In this document: positions 8,184-17,902 of the stretch, one piece after another | Layout: each line of letters opens with the position of its first letter | How positions within the stretch are numbered: position 1 is the first letter of the stretch | Source: Phycisphaerales bacterium | GTDB taxonomy: Bacteria > Planctomycetota > Phycisphaerae > Phycisphaerales > SM1A02 | Direction: 5' to 3' | Length of the DNA: 64,000 nucleotides | Assembly: GCA_029268515.1 (NCBI GenBank) | Contig: JAQWNP010000016.1 | Span: 265,649 to 329,648 of the forward strand | Program-made: the position numbers and the translations under genes | Notes under the pieces: generated by a model | Databases searched by the model: none | Told to the model about the DNA's origin: nothing | What the model saw: only the letters and a program-made list of their open reading frames with translations

Positions 8184-8777
8184 TTATGCCATTTCTGCTT
8201 CAGATCGAACGAACGGCATACCAAGTTCAGCAAGAACAAACTTGCTGACCTCCGGTTTGGATCGTTCGAAGATCATGTTGATATTCATTCCATGCTGAAA
8301 GGTGATATTGGCCACATTAATCTCTGGCCAAACTGCCTGCTCCGTGAGACCCATGCCGTAATTTCCAGCTTGGTCAAAGGAGTTGTCTTTTACACCTCTA
8401 AAGTCCTTGATACGTGGAATCGCCAGATTGACCAGTCGATCAAAGAAGTTCCACATTTGACGCCGGCGAACGGTCACCATAAATGCTGATGGCGAACCTT
8501 CTCGAACTTTGAAGTTTGAAACCGACTTCTTCGCTCGAATGAGAATTGGCCTCTGACCTGTGATTGTGGTCAGTGTATTCACAACAGTGTCATGAATGTC
8601 CTGCTTGAGTTTCTGGTTCTCCAGATAACGACCAATACCACAGGAGATAATAATCCGTTCTAGCCGAGGCAGTTGATGCACATTAGCGATATTGAACTCC
8701 GACATCACCTTTGGTGCTACCGTCGTTTCATAAAGCTCTTGCAGTCGTGGCTTTGACTTTGTTTTATCAGCAACCAT
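8184..8777 (-). CDS. rplE: Large ribosomal subunit protein uL5
   Basis: L5 binds 5S rRNA in the central protuberance and forms bridge B1b with S13. The sequence has the typical LQELYETTVAPKVMSEF start region, TGQRPILIRAKKSVSNFKVR and the GLTEQAVWPEI segment. Length 197, slightly above the usual 180 owing to short extensions. It lies between rplX and rpsN in spc order. Confidence 0.98.
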   Translation of the reverse strand: MVADKTKSKPRLQELYETTVAPKVMSEFNIANVHQLPRLERIIISCGIGRYLENQKLKQDIHDTVVNTLTTITGQRPILIRAKKSVSNFKVREGSPSAFMVTVRRRQMWNFFDRLVNLAIPRIKDFRGVKDNSFDQAGNYGMGLTEQAVWPEINVANITFQHGMNINMIFERSKPEVSKFVLAELGMPFVRSEAEMA

Positions 8778-8836
8778 TGCTCTATCCCTGTCTCGCCAGC
8801 CTTACCACAAAGGTTGCTGGCAAATGTAGTTCCTAC

Positions 8837-9175
8837 TTACTGCTTGACCTTCGGGCCCCGCAGTGTGTGCAGCTTCTTTCCATTTCTCACCGCGACACGA
8901 ACTTTTGAACCATCCTTCTCTGTTTCAAAGCGAACCCGAGAAGGCTTACCGTCGGCCGCTGGGCTGACGTTGCTCTGATCTATAGGCATTTCCTTCCGAA
9001 GCAATCCACCCTGAGGGTTGGCTTGCGTTGGCTTGATGTGCTTTGTGCGCATGTTGACGCCCTGAACAAGCACTTTGCCACGACTCGGAAATACACGAAG
9101 TACTTCTCCAGTTACACCACGATCATTACCTGATGTAACAATTACTGAATCACCTCTACAAATATGTCGCGGCAT
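8837..9175 (-). CDS. rplX: Large ribosomal subunit protein uL24
   Basis: L24 starts 50S assembly and lies at the exit tunnel rim. The KOW motif region is GDSVIVTSGNDRGVTGEVLR, followed by VLVQGVNMRTKHIKPTQ. Length 112. Its start is one base after the end of rplN, so the two are likely translationally coupled. Confidence 0.97.
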   Translation of the reverse strand: MPRHICRGDSVIVTSGNDRGVTGEVLRVFPSRGKVLVQGVNMRTKHIKPTQANPQGGLLRKEMPIDQSNVSPAADGKPSRVRFETEKDGSKVRVAVRNGKKLHTLRGPKVKQ

Positions 9176-9176
9176 A

Positions 9177-9563
9177 TCAGAGCACCTCCGCGGCTAATGA
9201 CACAATCTTCATATAGTTTTTCTCACGCAGCTCGCGAGCCACAGCCCCGAAGATCCGGGTACCCACTGGATTGCCTTCTGGAGACAATAAGACGCAGGCG
9301 TTTGAGTCAAATCTGACGTAAGAACCATCCTTACGTCTGGTTGGATACTTCGTTCGAACAATGACGGCACGGACCTTATCGCCCGTCTTAATCTGACTGT
9401 TCGGAAGCGATTTTTTCACTGAGCAAACAATCCGGTCACCAACACCTACTGAACGACGAGAATGTCGCCCACGAGCTGTTGAACCACCGAGAACACCAAT
9501 GACGCTCACTACGCGTGCACCGCTGTTATCTGCAACTTCAAGTCTGGATTCCTTCTGAATCAT
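9177..9563 (-). CDS. rplN: Large ribosomal subunit protein uL14
   Basis: L14 contacts 16S rRNA at intersubunit bridges B5 and B8. It begins [19 protein letters not shown] and contains the conserved [20 protein letters not shown] block. A small insertion near [10 protein letters not shown] makes it 128 rather than about 122 residues. Confidence 0.98.
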   Translation of the reverse strand: MIQKESRLEVADNSGARVVSVIGVLGGSTARGRHSRRSVGVGDRIVCSVKKSLPNSQIKTGDKVRAVIVRTKYPTRRKDGSYVRFDSNACVLLSPEGNPVGTRIFGAVARELREKNYMKIVSLAAEVL

Positions 9564-9618
9564 CTTCGTCTACCTTTGCGCCATACCAAATGGCTGATAA
9601 TCACTTCATGAACTGCGA

Positions 9619-9930
9619 TTAGGCGATGTCAGCCGCAAGCTTGGTCGCATGAACTTCACCCGTTGACTCAATAACACGCACCAATACCCATGACTTCGTC
9701 TTGGAAATCGGCCGACACTCAGCTATCTCAACACGATCACCGTTGTGAGACTCGTTGTTTTCATCGTGCACGTTGATCACAGTTCTCTTTTTCATGTACT
9801 TCCCGTACTTCGGGTGTTTTGACTGAAATGAGATCACCACTTTTCGTGACTTATCTCGAGCATCAGACGTAACCACACCAATTCGTCGGGGCGCACTCTC
9901 TGAGATCTTAATTTCGTTCGAATGACTCAC
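9619..9930 (-). CDS. rpsQ: Small ribosomal subunit protein uS17
   Basis: S17, an OB-fold primary 16S binder. The family pattern [20 protein letters not shown] and the [20 protein letters not shown] block are present. The protein has 103 residues, with short extensions at both ends relative to the usual 85 or so. It lies between rpmC and rplN in standard order. Confidence 0.97.
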   Translation of the reverse strand: MSHSNEIKISESAPRRIGVVTSDARDKSRKVVISFQSKHPKYGKYMKKRTVINVHDENNESHNGDRVEIAECRPISKTKSWVLVRVIESTGEVHATKLAADIA

Positions 9931-9951
9931 AGCAATTTGCCTCTCTTACCT

Positions 9952-10164
9952 TCAAAGACTCTTTCGACTATCAGACTGAATCTGACGCATTCGTTTCTCG
10001 GTCAATAGTCTTGCAATATCTTTTTTTGTATGACCATACTGAGAAGTATCTTGAATCTTCTCTGTGACCTCCTGGGTAGTCAGGTCAAAGAGTTGGCGGC
10101 GCAAACGCACCACTTCGATTCCAATCTCCTCATCACTCAGCTTATGTACTTCTTTAGCTTTCAT
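9952..10164 (-). CDS. rpmC: Large ribosomal subunit protein uL29
   Basis: L29 is a two-helix protein near the tunnel exit that helps dock SRP and trigger factor. The 70-residue sequence has the LSDEEIGIEVVRLRRQLFDL helix and the later KKDIARLLTEKR block. It lies between rplP and rpsQ as expected. Confidence 0.95.
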   Translation of the reverse strand: MKAKEVHKLSDEEIGIEVVRLRRQLFDLTTQEVTEKIQDTSQYGHTKKDIARLLTEKRMRQIQSDSRKSL

Positions 10165-10211
10165 TTATCTTTACCTTTAGACTCATGAAGTCGTGTATAC
10201 GGGCAAACCAT

Positions 10212-10631
10212 TTACACGCTCAGGCGTCTCCCAACAAAACGGCAACGAACAGGCATTTTGTGAGCAATACGTGCGAAGGCTTGCTTAGCAATCCCTTCCG
10301 AAACGCCTGCAATTTCGTAAAGCATCGTTCCACGCTTCACTCTTGCAGCCCAAAAATCTGTATCTGCCTTACCTTTGCCCATTCGTGTTTCAAGTGGCTT
10401 CTTCGAAATTGGCTTATCTGGAAACACGCGAATATAGACCTTGCCTTGGCGACGAAGGAAGTGCTGTGCAGCAATACGGCCGGCTTCGATCTGCCGAGCG
10501 GTTACCCAATGTGGCTCAAGGGCCTGCAACCCATAATCACCATATGCCACGTAGTTACCGCGCAATGCATTGTGCTGAAGTTTCCCTCGCTGCTGCTTAC
10601 GGAACTTAATTCTCTTTGGCATTCGTGGCAT
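10212..10631 (-). CDS. rplP: Large ribosomal subunit protein uL16
   Basis: L16 organises the A-site tRNA elbow region of the 50S. The N-terminus MPRMPKRIKFRKQQRG, the segment ARQIEAGRIAAQHFLRRQGK and the conserved RMGKGKADTDFWAARVKRG are clear. Length 139, as usual. Confidence 0.98.
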   Translation of the reverse strand: MPRMPKRIKFRKQQRGKLQHNALRGNYVAYGDYGLQALEPHWVTARQIEAGRIAAQHFLRRQGKVYIRVFPDKPISKKPLETRMGKGKADTDFWAARVKRGTMLYEIAGVSEGIAKQAFARIAHKMPVRCRFVGRRLSV

Positions 10632-10690
10632 TGACTGAACTCCTTACCCATACCGCTCATTCGGCTAGGGAATACCTAACAATGTTCCTC

Positions 10691-11389
10691 TTAGTGGCGA
10701 CCTCTAGCTCGACCGCGAGCACCCGCGGCTGTTGAGGCTTCCTCATCTTCTTCTTCATACATTCCCTTGTAGATCCAAACTTTGATTCCGATCGTGCCAT
10801 AAGTTGTATGGCTCGGTACTGATGCATAATCAACATTTGCTTGCAAGGTTGATAAAGGAATCGAACCAAGGCGGACTTGGAACTTACGCGACATTTCTGC
10901 TCCACCAAGCCGGCCCGAAACCATGATTCGAACACCCTTCGCACCGTTTTGAATGGCAGCCTCACAACGCTGTTTCAAGAGGCGGCGGAAGTTTGCTCGT
11001 TTCTTCATCTGCTCAGCAACCGCTTCGCCAACAAGACAAGCATCTGTGTCTGGATTCCTGATTTCAACAATTTTGACTTGCACCTTACGACCAGTAAGGA
11101 GCTGTAAGTCTGTACTCAACTTGTCAATCTCAGTGCCCTTGGGGCCAATGACGAGGCCAGGCCGAGCAGTACGAACAATAACTGTCAGCTCTTCACGCGT
11201 GCGCTCAATTTGAATATCAGAAACCGCAGCGAAAGGTGGCGTCCTATTAAGTCGCTTATCCACGTACTGACGAATCTTGTAATCTTCCACTAATAGCTCA
11301 GGGAAGATCGCCTTCGGGGCGTACCAACGAGACTTGTGCCCCTCAGTAATACCGACGCGAAATCCAAATGGATGAACCTTCTGTCCCAT
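10691..11389 (-). CDS. rpsC: Small ribosomal subunit protein uS3
   Basis: S3 of the 30S head forms part of the mRNA entry helicase. It begins MGQKVHPFGFRVG and has a KH domain whose GPKGTEID loop is the GxxG motif. The C-terminal domain includes GVRIMVSGRLGGAEMSRK. A short Gly/Arg/Ala tail ends the 232-residue protein. Its start lies two bases after the end of rplV. Confidence 0.98.
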   Translation of the reverse strand: MGQKVHPFGFRVGITEGHKSRWYAPKAIFPELLVEDYKIRQYVDKRLNRTPPFAAVSDIQIERTREELTVIVRTARPGLVIGPKGTEIDKLSTDLQLLTGRKVQVKIVEIRNPDTDACLVGEAVAEQMKKRANFRRLLKQRCEAAIQNGAKGVRIMVSGRLGGAEMSRKFQVRLGSIPLSTLQANVDYASVPSHTTYGTIGIKVWIYKGMYEEEDEEASTAAGARGRARGRH

Positions 11390-11391
11390 AG

Positions 11392-11724
11392 TCAGTTCTT
11401 CTCCTCAAGAGCAATATGAAGATGACTGGTCCTCTTCAAGATGCGATGCGCTCGCCCACGATCCTTGGGCTGCCATCGCTTCATTGTTGGGCCTTCATCA
11501 ACGCGTGATTCGCTGATAAAAAGGCGAGGCAGATCAGCATCTTTTTCCTCGGCGTTTGCAATCGCGCTTTTCAATACAGCCCTAAAGTAATAGGCAGCGC
11601 GACGCTTGTTGTATTCCAATTCAGTAATGGCGACATCGATCGCTTTGCCGCGAAGTGAGTCTGCGACAAGTCTCGCCTTTCGAGGCGCGATTCGAGCAAA
11701 TCGATGTGATGCTTTGTATTCCAT
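11392..11724 (-). CDS. rplV: Large ribosomal subunit protein uL22
   Basis: L22 lines the exit tunnel with a long beta hairpin. The pattern APRKARLVADSLRGK and the terminal KRWQPKDRGRAHRILKRTSH are diagnostic. Length 110. It lies between rpsS and rpsC in S10-operon order. Confidence 0.98.
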   Translation of the reverse strand: MEYKASHRFARIAPRKARLVADSLRGKAIDVAITELEYNKRRAAYYFRAVLKSAIANAEEKDADLPRLFISESRVDEGPTMKRWQPKDRGRAHRILKRTSHLHIALEEKN

Positions 11725-11758
11725 ATGAGTGCTGCTCCAGAAAGCTCATCGCCTGATA

Positions 11759-12046
11759 TCAGGACCTCTTGATGCCTTCCTTCTTATTCGTATGCCCTCT
11801 AAAAAGGCGAGTGGGGCTAAATTCGCCGAGCTTGTGTCCAACCATATCCTCAGTCACGAACACTTCGATAAAAGAACGCCCGTTGTGTACTTGAAAAGTA
11901 AAACCAACAAACTCAGGGACGATGGTGCAAGCTCGCGCCCAGGTTCGGATAGGCCTTCGGCTTCCTGGGCCTGCTTCACTTTGCATCATGACCTTCTTGA
12001 AGACCTTTTCGTTAACAAAAGGGCCCTTCTTTAGAGATCGACTCAT
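11759..12046 (-). CDS. rpsS: Small ribosomal subunit protein uS19
   Basis: S19 of the 30S head, forming bridge B1a. It begins [19 protein letters not shown] and has the [20 protein letters not shown] and LGEFSPTR blocks. Length 95, usual for the family. The C-terminus [12 protein letters not shown] is slightly altered. Confidence 0.98.
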   Translation of the reverse strand: MSRSLKKGPFVNEKVFKKVMMQSEAGPGSRRPIRTWARACTIVPEFVGFTFQVHNGRSFIEVFVTEDMVGHKLGEFSPTRLFRGHTNKKEGIKRS

Positions 12047-12114
12047 GTTCGCTCGTCCTTCCTGCTCAAGCCGTTACTCGCTTGATCAAATCCATAACTG
12101 CAGTTGCTAACCCG

Positions 12115-12969
12115 TTAGACCTTCAACTGCCCGTAACGCTTACTCTTCCGACGTCGCAGAATGCGAGCGTCGGTCCACTGACCTCGTTTCCTCGTTCGTC
12201 CACCTTTTGCCTTCGTACCCGAAGTACTCGCTGGCTCACGTCCGCCTTTAGAACGACCTTCTCCACCACCGAGGGGATGGGAATGGTGAGACTTGGCAAT
12301 ACCACGCACCTTGGGTCTTCGACCACGCCAGCGATTGCGGCCAGCCTTACCCAATTTAATATTCTGATGATCACTATTGCCTATGACACCAATCGTCGCT
12401 CGACACTCGATAGAAACCTGACGAATCTCTCCAGAAGGCAACACCAATGTGGCCCAACGACCTTCTTTATTGGTGAGGCGAGCTCCACTTCCAGCCGACC
12501 GACACAAAGCGCCCTTTTTGCCCGGCTCGAATTCAATATTGTGAACAGTCAAGCCAGTAGGAATGTGCTTAAGCGGCATGCAATTGCCCGGCTTTGGTTC
12601 TACTGGCTCCACAGAACTAAGTAGAACCATGCCATCAGTAACACCCTTAGGAGCAAGAATGTATCGCTTGGTACCGTCCTCATATTCCAACAAAGCAATA
12701 TGACAGGTGCGGTTTGGGTCATATTCAATACCAATGACCTTCGCCGTCATATCGTCTTTAGCTCGACCAAAGTCAATTGATCGATAACGTCGTTTATGGC
12801 CACCACCACGACCACGAACTGTGATCTTGCCCTGACTGTTACGCCCACCAGTTTTCTTGATGGGGCGCAGCAGAGACTTTTCAGGTCGCTTCTTTGTCAC
12901 CTCAGCATGGAGGTTTACGGAAGCATTCCGTCGTCCTGGCGTCGTTGGTTTATAGACTCGAATCGGCAT
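12115..12969 (-). CDS. rplB: Large ribosomal subunit protein uL2
   Basis: L2 binds near the peptidyl transferase centre and is needed for subunit association. The start at MPIRVYKPTTPGRRN (12969) matches the family N-terminus; an ATG seven codons upstream would add an unconserved stretch. The catalytic-region block SHHSHPLGGGEGRS, including the conserved His, is intact, as is GRNRWRGRRPKVRG. Length about 284. Confidence 0.97.
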   Translation of the reverse strand: MPIRVYKPTTPGRRNASVNLHAEVTKKRPEKSLLRPIKKTGGRNSQGKITVRGRGGGHKRRYRSIDFGRAKDDMTAKVIGIEYDPNRTCHIALLEYEDGTKRYILAPKGVTDGMVLLSSVEPVEPKPGNCMPLKHIPTGLTVHNIEFEPGKKGALCRSAGSGARLTNKEGRWATLVLPSGEIRQVSIECRATIGVIGNSDHQNIKLGKAGRNRWRGRRPKVRGIAKSHHSHPLGGGEGRSKGGREPASTSGTKAKGGRTRKRGQWTDARILRRRKSKRYGQLKV

Positions 12970-13010
12970 CTCAAATCCCTTGGTGTTCACAGCCTCAGCA
13001 GCAGGCTTTT

Positions 13011-13289
13011 CTAGAACAATTCAATCCTGTCTTCTGGGTGAATCTTGACGGTGGCACGCTTCTTATTGCCAGCCTTCCAAAATCCAGTTTTATTACGTCG
13101 TAACTCACCCTTGCGAACTTGTGTTGCCACTGACATCACACGAACGCCGTAGAGCTCTTCAATAGCCCGCTTAATTGCTGGCTTCTTGGCCCTCATATCT
13201 ACCTCAAACACATAGCGATTAAATTCGCTTGTCGCATAGGTCGACTTTTCGGTCACCAGAGGTTTTCGAATGATGGTCGTGGCTTCCAT
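13011..13289 (-). CDS. rplW: Large ribosomal subunit protein uL23
   Basis: L23 lies at the tunnel exit and is the docking site for trigger factor and SRP. The sequence has IIRKPLVTEKSTYATSEFN and the AIKRAIEELYGVRVMSVATQ block. Length 92. Its start is two bases after the rplD stop. Confidence 0.97.
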   Translation of the reverse strand: MEATTIIRKPLVTEKSTYATSEFNRYVFEVDMRAKKPAIKRAIEELYGVRVMSVATQVRKGELRRNKTGFWKAGNKKRATVKIHPEDRIELF

Positions 13290-13291
13290 TG

Positions 13292-13963
13292 TTATGCGGC
13301 CTCCCGATCATCACTCTTGGTGACTGCTCGCTGCTTAGGATCACTGTTGACGAAGCCTTCCAGCGTCTCTTTAGCAACAACTAAATATCGATGATTGAGC
13401 AACTCAAATGCGTTGAGCTGCTCAATTCGAATGGTTGTCACATTGGGAAGATTACGTGCAGACAGTGCAGCATTTTGATTTTCTGTACTCAAGGCAACTA
13501 AGCAAGTTCGATCAACACCAGCGGCTTCCAGAATTGCTTTCAGATTGCTCGTGTGTGGCTTTTCCATCTCAAGCGATGAAATGCATTTGACCTCCTGGTC
13601 AACTAACTTCGCAAGCAATGCATTTCGATTGGCGAGTTGTCGCATTTTTCGAGGCATACGCTTTCGATAGGCCTTCTTTTCCTTGGTCTTTGCGAAAGCC
13701 ACTCCGCCACCTCGACGAATCACCGTGCGAGCACTACCAACCCGGGCGTTACCAGTGCCCTTCTGTCGATAAAGCTTTCGTGTGGAGCCTTCGACCATAC
13801 CGCGGCTTTTGGTGCGAGCTGAGCCCTGCCGCCGGTTGGCATGGAACATCACATAGGCCTGCTTAAGCAGAGCGGGGCGCACCTCGTTTCCGAGACGCGC
13901 CTCGTCGATGGACAAGGAGCCTGTCTCCTTACCCTCACTATCTAATACGGGAAGTTCAATCAT
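13292..13963 (-). CDS. rplD: Large ribosomal subunit protein uL4
   Basis: L4 has a globular domain and an extended loop in the exit tunnel. The loop block KLYRQKGTGNARVGSART is conserved. In enterobacteria L4 is the repressor of the S10 operon; whether this protein regulates is unknown. Length 223. A 175-base gap separates it from rplC upstream, unusually large for this pair, and no gene was found in the gap. Confidence 0.97.
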   Translation of the reverse strand: MIELPVLDSEGKETGSLSIDEARLGNEVRPALLKQAYVMFHANRRQGSARTKSRGMVEGSTRKLYRQKGTGNARVGSARTVIRRGGGVAFAKTKEKKAYRKRMPRKMRQLANRNALLAKLVDQEVKCISSLEMEKPHTSNLKAILEAAGVDRTCLVALSTENQNAALSARNLPNVTTIRIEQLNAFELLNHRYLVVAKETLEGFVNSDPKQRAVTKSDDREAA

Positions 13964-14138
13964 CCGTCTACACCTGATGGCCTATGCCATTTGATTCGCC
14001 TCATCCTCCCTGTTCGTCGTGCCACCCTTTGGTCTGACTTACAGGGCAGGATTATGACTCGGCAATTTTGCTCTTACTGTTGTGACCATACGGTTCCGAG
14101 CCACAACGAAGTGAACACGGCCTCTATGGTCGCTGGAT

Positions 14139-14825
14139 CTACGAACCAGCTTTCGCCAAACGCGTCTTTCTCCGATTGAGTCGTACGGCCTGCCGTACAA
14201 ACACAAGACCGCTATTAGGGCCAGGCACCGTGCCTTTGACCACTAGTAAATTGTTTGCTGCATCAACGGCAACCACATCCATGCTACGAGCAGATACACG
14301 CTCGTTACCCATGCGTCCCGACATGCGTTTGCCACGCTTGATCTTCGGACCGGTACCAAGGTTGGTTGCATGCCCATTGATTGAACCAGGGGAACGGTGG
14401 CGGCGCTTCACACCGTGAGATGCTTCAAGGCCGCTGAAGTTATGACGCTTCATGCTTCCCTGAAAACCCTTGCCCTTACCGTATCCAATGACATCAACGT
14501 ATGGAACACCCTCAAAGACTGAGGCATCTAATGTCTTGCCAAACTCAAATTCATCAAGCTCTGAAGGCTCTAAACGAATCTCTCGATGTTCAGCTTTGGG
14601 CGTCGTTTCTGCTTTTGCATCATGACCGATCATTGGCTGCGTGCTGCGATGAGCGCGGCGTTCTTCGAAGCCAATCTGCACAGCAGCATAACCATCTGTT
14701 TCAGGTGACTTGACCTGCGTAATCACACAAGGCCCAACCTGGAGTACTGTGACGAGGATATTTTCCCCATCTTCCAGGAAGTAACGCGTCATCCCAATTT
14801 TTCTTCCTAGTAATGCTGCAGGCAT
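14139..14825 (-). CDS. rplC: Large ribosomal subunit protein uL3
   Basis: L3 reaches the peptidyl transferase centre with a long loop. It begins MPAALLGRKIGMTRYF and carries GYGKGKGFQGSMKRHNFSG and the HRSPGSIN loop. Length 228. It is the second gene of the cluster after rpsJ. Confidence 0.98.
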   Translation of the reverse strand: MPAALLGRKIGMTRYFLEDGENILVTVLQVGPCVITQVKSPETDGYAAVQIGFEERRAHRSTQPMIGHDAKAETTPKAEHREIRLEPSELDEFEFGKTLDASVFEGVPYVDVIGYGKGKGFQGSMKRHNFSGLEASHGVKRRHRSPGSINGHATNLGTGPKIKRGKRMSGRMGNERVSARSMDVVAVDAANNLLVVKGTVPGPNSGLVFVRQAVRLNRRKTRLAKAGS

Positions 14826-14890
14826 TGCTCGCCCATTCTCTCATTCAAATAAAAAAGGGTGTCACTTTCGCAGTGCACCCTTGTCTCGTA

Positions 14891-15199
14891 TCAAGCCTTA
14901 ATCTTTACAAACACACCCGCTGGAACCACCAGTCTATTGAGTGCCTCAACCGTACGGGCATTGGGCTCCGTAATATCAATAATTCGTTTGTGCGTTCGAA
15001 TTTCAAACTGCTCTCGTGACTTCTTGTCAATAAAGGTACTACGGTTGACCGTATATACCTCACGACGTGTTGGCAGTGGTACTGGACCAGCAACACGAGC
15101 ACCAGTGCGCTTTGCGTGATCAACGATCTCGCGCGCAGAAGCATCTAATGCCTGATGGTCATAAGCTTCCATCCTGATTCGAATCTTCGTAGCGCTCAT
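14891..15199 (-). CDS. rpsJ: Small ribosomal subunit protein uS10
   Basis: S10 of the 30S head, also the NusB partner in transcription antitermination. The sequence has [20 protein letters not shown] and the [20 protein letters not shown] loop region. Length 102. It opens the cluster; the str-operon genes (rpsL, rpsG, fusA, tuf) often found upstream are not adjacent, because the next gene upstream is divergent. Confidence 0.98.
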   Translation of the reverse strand: MSATKIRIRMEAYDHQALDASAREIVDHAKRTGARVAGPVPLPTRREVYTVNRSTFIDKKSREQFEIRTHKRIIDITEPNARTVEALNRLVVPAGVFVKIKA

Positions 15200-15617
15200 C
15201 GATAGTCTCTACCTGTGAAACCAACACCACCGAAAAACAGTGGTCACCAGAACTCAAACCAGCGGCACATCCGCTGATCTATTTCCCCACCCAATGAAAC
15301 CCAACCATTTGTAAACCGCAACTTATTTAGTGTCTTGTTACAACACGAAACATGCAATGGATTCACAATCATCAAACCAGGTACTGCACGTCCCATTGAA
15401 GGAATACAGGCCTGACAAGATGCCGCCGGTCAAATTGCTCAATCTGCCCTGAGGGGATCAAGACCGGCGATGATAGGCCTCTTCCAGCCCCTGTCAACTC
15501 CATTGAGATCAGTTTGAGATGTTGGCAGGACGTTAGTAACTTACTTTGGGGCAAGTGGGCCCTACTGACTTGAAGCCTGGGGGGGCATCAAACCATTATG
15601 GAGGTTACAGTCCTTGT
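15200..15617. promoter_or_regulatory. Divergent intergenic region; putative S10-operon leader
   Basis: A 418-base stretch without a gene between rpsJ (minus) and an exported protein gene (plus). Reading toward rpsJ it contains two small perfect stem-loops, at 15261-15275 (5-bp stem) and 15226-15244 (7-bp stem, U-rich loop). These make a structured leader about 30-75 bases before rpsJ. No convincing -35/-10 pair could be assigned by eye. Toward the plus gene, GGAGG lies 13 bases before the ATG at 15618. Confidence 0.4.
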
Positions 15618-17087
15618 ATGGTGAAGACCTACCCCATTCCGCCAACATCAGCGCTCATACTCGCCCTCCTCGTGCCGGTAATGGTGATTTCAGCCCATCT
15701 GATGGGCCGCCAAGATGCCCCAGCAAACTCACAAACCACTGCAAATAAACAACTTGAATCTGTTCCCATAGATATCCCGCTGCTTGGATTCTCAATTCAG
15801 CTGCCTAAAGGCACTCAGGTTGAACGCCAACAGAGCCCAGCAGGCCTGACCTACCAGTTCTTGGCCAGCTCTATTCCAGCTCCAACGAGCCAAAATCCCA
15901 ATGCATCGATGAGGCCATGGTCCCTCAGAGCCCAGGTCGTTCAAAGCAGCAACATTGAGACAACCGGGCCTCAGTTAATTAGTGAGATCATTGCAGCCCA
16001 CCGGCAAGCTGGGGCGAATTTGACCAATCTGGCGACCATTCCGTTCACTGTCGATCGAGGCGAGCGAGCCACGCTGGACTATTTTGAACAGCAATTGCCG
16101 GAAGGCCCACGTGTGATCTGGGGCTACACAGCGATTCCGATACACGAGAACCACTTTCTGCTCCTGACACTTCTTCTTTCACCAGAAACTTATCAACCCT
16201 ACCGCTCACTATTAGAAAGTAGCCTCAACACCATCACGCGCACGAGTAAGGCGGCCTCTTCACTTGGACTCAGAGCCTGCATCACTCGAGGTGATGCGTT
16301 CTTAGCTTCACTGACACCAGAAAGGCTAAAGAAGCTTGCTGGACTGCGCCAGTGGGTTCGCATTTACCGACCTGCCACAACTTCCAATGGTGCGGATCAA
16401 GAGATTGGTTACGCACTACTCAAAATAGAAATAGGCAGCAAAGAATCTGTCCAGACTGGTGATAAACACAACAACCAGGAGGAGGGCCTTCTGGTCACCG
16501 TCCAGGCGCGCGTCATCGTTGATGCAGATCGGGATATCTACAGAGACTCAATTGGACTGTACTGGATGGCCTGGAACCAATCGGAAGAAATCTGGTCTGT
16601 TCGCGGCACACAGCGACAAGGCGCTGCAGAGCTCTCAGAAGCAGAGTCGGGCCTGCGCTTACCGCCCACAGCTGGGAAACCTCGCCCAGAACTCATTGTC
16701 ATACGCCAGGGGCGTGAGTCGAACACCAGAACCCCATCACAATGGACTGTCCCCGATGTCTATCTGTCACAGCCACTGGGCTGGCTATTGGGAAGACTGC
16801 TGCCAACAACGGCAGAAGCAGAAGGTGAATACTGCTTTTATTTCTACGATTACACGAGCACGACCCCCACACTCAGTCGCCGAATTGATCACTGGGCTCC
16901 TTCCAATAATCGATCTGGCCAGTGGATTCTCACAACCCGACTGAACCCAACGGCAACACCGAACACTGCACGCTATAGCGATCAGGGCATTCTCATTGAA
17001 CAGCGAACTGCAGATGGCGTGGTCACCGTTCCAGTCACATCCGCAGAACTTGACAGAATCTGGAACGACAAGAAATTACGCCGCTAA
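15618..17087 (+). CDS. Exported protein of unknown function
   Basis: Not recognised. From the ATG at 15618 the protein has about 489 residues and starts MVKTYPIPPTSALILALLVP, a hydrophobic signal-anchor or signal peptide. After it comes a Gln/Ala/Asn-rich linker, then a soluble domain suited to the periplasm. An ATG 24 codons upstream would only prepend a non-hydrophobic segment. The following gene starts within its stop codon (TAATG), so the two are coupled and probably work together in the envelope. Confidence 0.75.
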   Translation: MVKTYPIPPTSALILALLVPVMVISAHLMGRQDAPANSQTTANKQLESVPIDIPLLGFSIQLPKGTQVERQQSPAGLTYQFLASSIPAPTSQNPNASMRPWSLRAQVVQSSNIETTGPQLISEIIAAHRQAGANLTNLATIPFTVDRGERATLDYFEQQLPEGPRVIWGYTAIPIHENHFLLLTLLLSPETYQPYRSLLESSLNTITRTSKAASSLGLRACITRGDAFLASLTPERLKKLAGLRQWVRIYRPATTSNGADQEIGYALLKIEIGSKESVQTGDKHNNQEEGLLVTVQARVIVDADRDIYRDSIGLYWMAWNQSEEIWSVRGTQRQGAAELSEAESGLRLPPTAGKPRPELIVIRQGRESNTRTPSQWTVPDVYLSQPLGWLLGRLLPTTAEAEGEYCFYFYDYTSTTPTLSRRIDHWAPSNNRSGQWILTTRLNPTATPNTARYSDQGILIEQRTADGVVTVPVTSAELDRIWNDKKLRR

Positions 17088-17902
17088 TGTCATACAACCA
17101 AAAACAAAAATACTTCGTGTTGCTCGCGAGCCTGATCACCTTTATTGGCTTGTGCTCATGCCAGCAAAAACCAGCGAATCTGGCATTACTTAATGCCAGC
17201 CCTGTCACCCCAGCAACAAGGCCTTTACTCGCGCCAGCTTATGGGCTCCTTCAACCAGGCACGACACGTTACGTCAACCTTGAAAAACCTCAAGCCGAAC
17301 CTCTGACAATCACTATTGCGCCCGACGATCGTTTTGGTGGCTCCGTATCGCGCACCCTCAATGACCAACGCATTGAATATCTTGGGATCTCAAAGCGCGG
17401 CAACACTGTGATGCATGCCAGCACCGACATTAAGCGTGGCACAACTACGATTTTCCCGACACCGCTGATTCTGGCAAGTGCCTCTCAGCCACCCTTACAA
17501 CCGGCGCACCAAGAAGTGCCTGCCCAGCTAGTAGATAGTGAGTCGATTAAGAAGGTTGAAGCTCATGGCATTGGTCGACGAACCGCAGTTTACGAAGGAA
17601 GCTGTGTCATAGAGACCAATCAGGGACCAATCACAACGCAACAGATTCGCACCATGTTTCGAGCTGATCTATCAATTGCACAAGCGAGATATACGGGACT
17701 CATTTTTGTTGCCAACCAACCTCAGCCTGGAATCGTAGCGATGGTCCTCACCGAAGAGCTGCGTGTCTTTGGAATCCCCATGCGATCTGAGAGTGGAACC
17801 TACCTCAGAGAGGACCTTGTCGTCCGCCCCACCACAGCCCCCTCTTCACCTAATGCAGATTCAACACGAGCAACTAATGAGTCCAATGCTTCGTCTGGAT
17901 AA
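17087..17902 (+). CDS. Predicted lipoprotein of unknown function
   Basis: Not recognised. The N-terminus has a hydrophobic stretch ending GLCSCQQK, a plausible lipobox with Cys at about residue 25. The mature part of roughly 245 residues has no motif I know. It overlaps the stop codon of the preceding exported protein. Its last 103 bases overlap, on the opposite strand, the end of the next gene. The C-terminal 30 residues are Ser/Thr/Asn-rich and probably flexible. Confidence 0.7.
   Translation: MSYNQKQKYFVLLASLITFIGLCSCQQKPANLALLNASPVTPATRPLLAPAYGLLQPGTTRYVNLEKPQAEPLTITIAPDDRFGGSVSRTLNDQRIEYLGISKRGNTVMHASTDIKRGTTTIFPTPLILASASQPPLQPAHQEVPAQLVDSESIKKVEAHGIGRRTAVYEGSCVIETNQGPITTQQIRTMFRADLSIAQARYTGLIFVANQPQPGIVAMVLTEELRVFGIPMRSESGTYLREDLVVRPTTAPSSPNADSTRATNESNASSG

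Noticed and set aside
13964..14138. Possible small gene or promoter in the 175-base rplC-rplD gap
   Set aside because: No open frame with start context and no convincing promoter; only the unusual length was noted.
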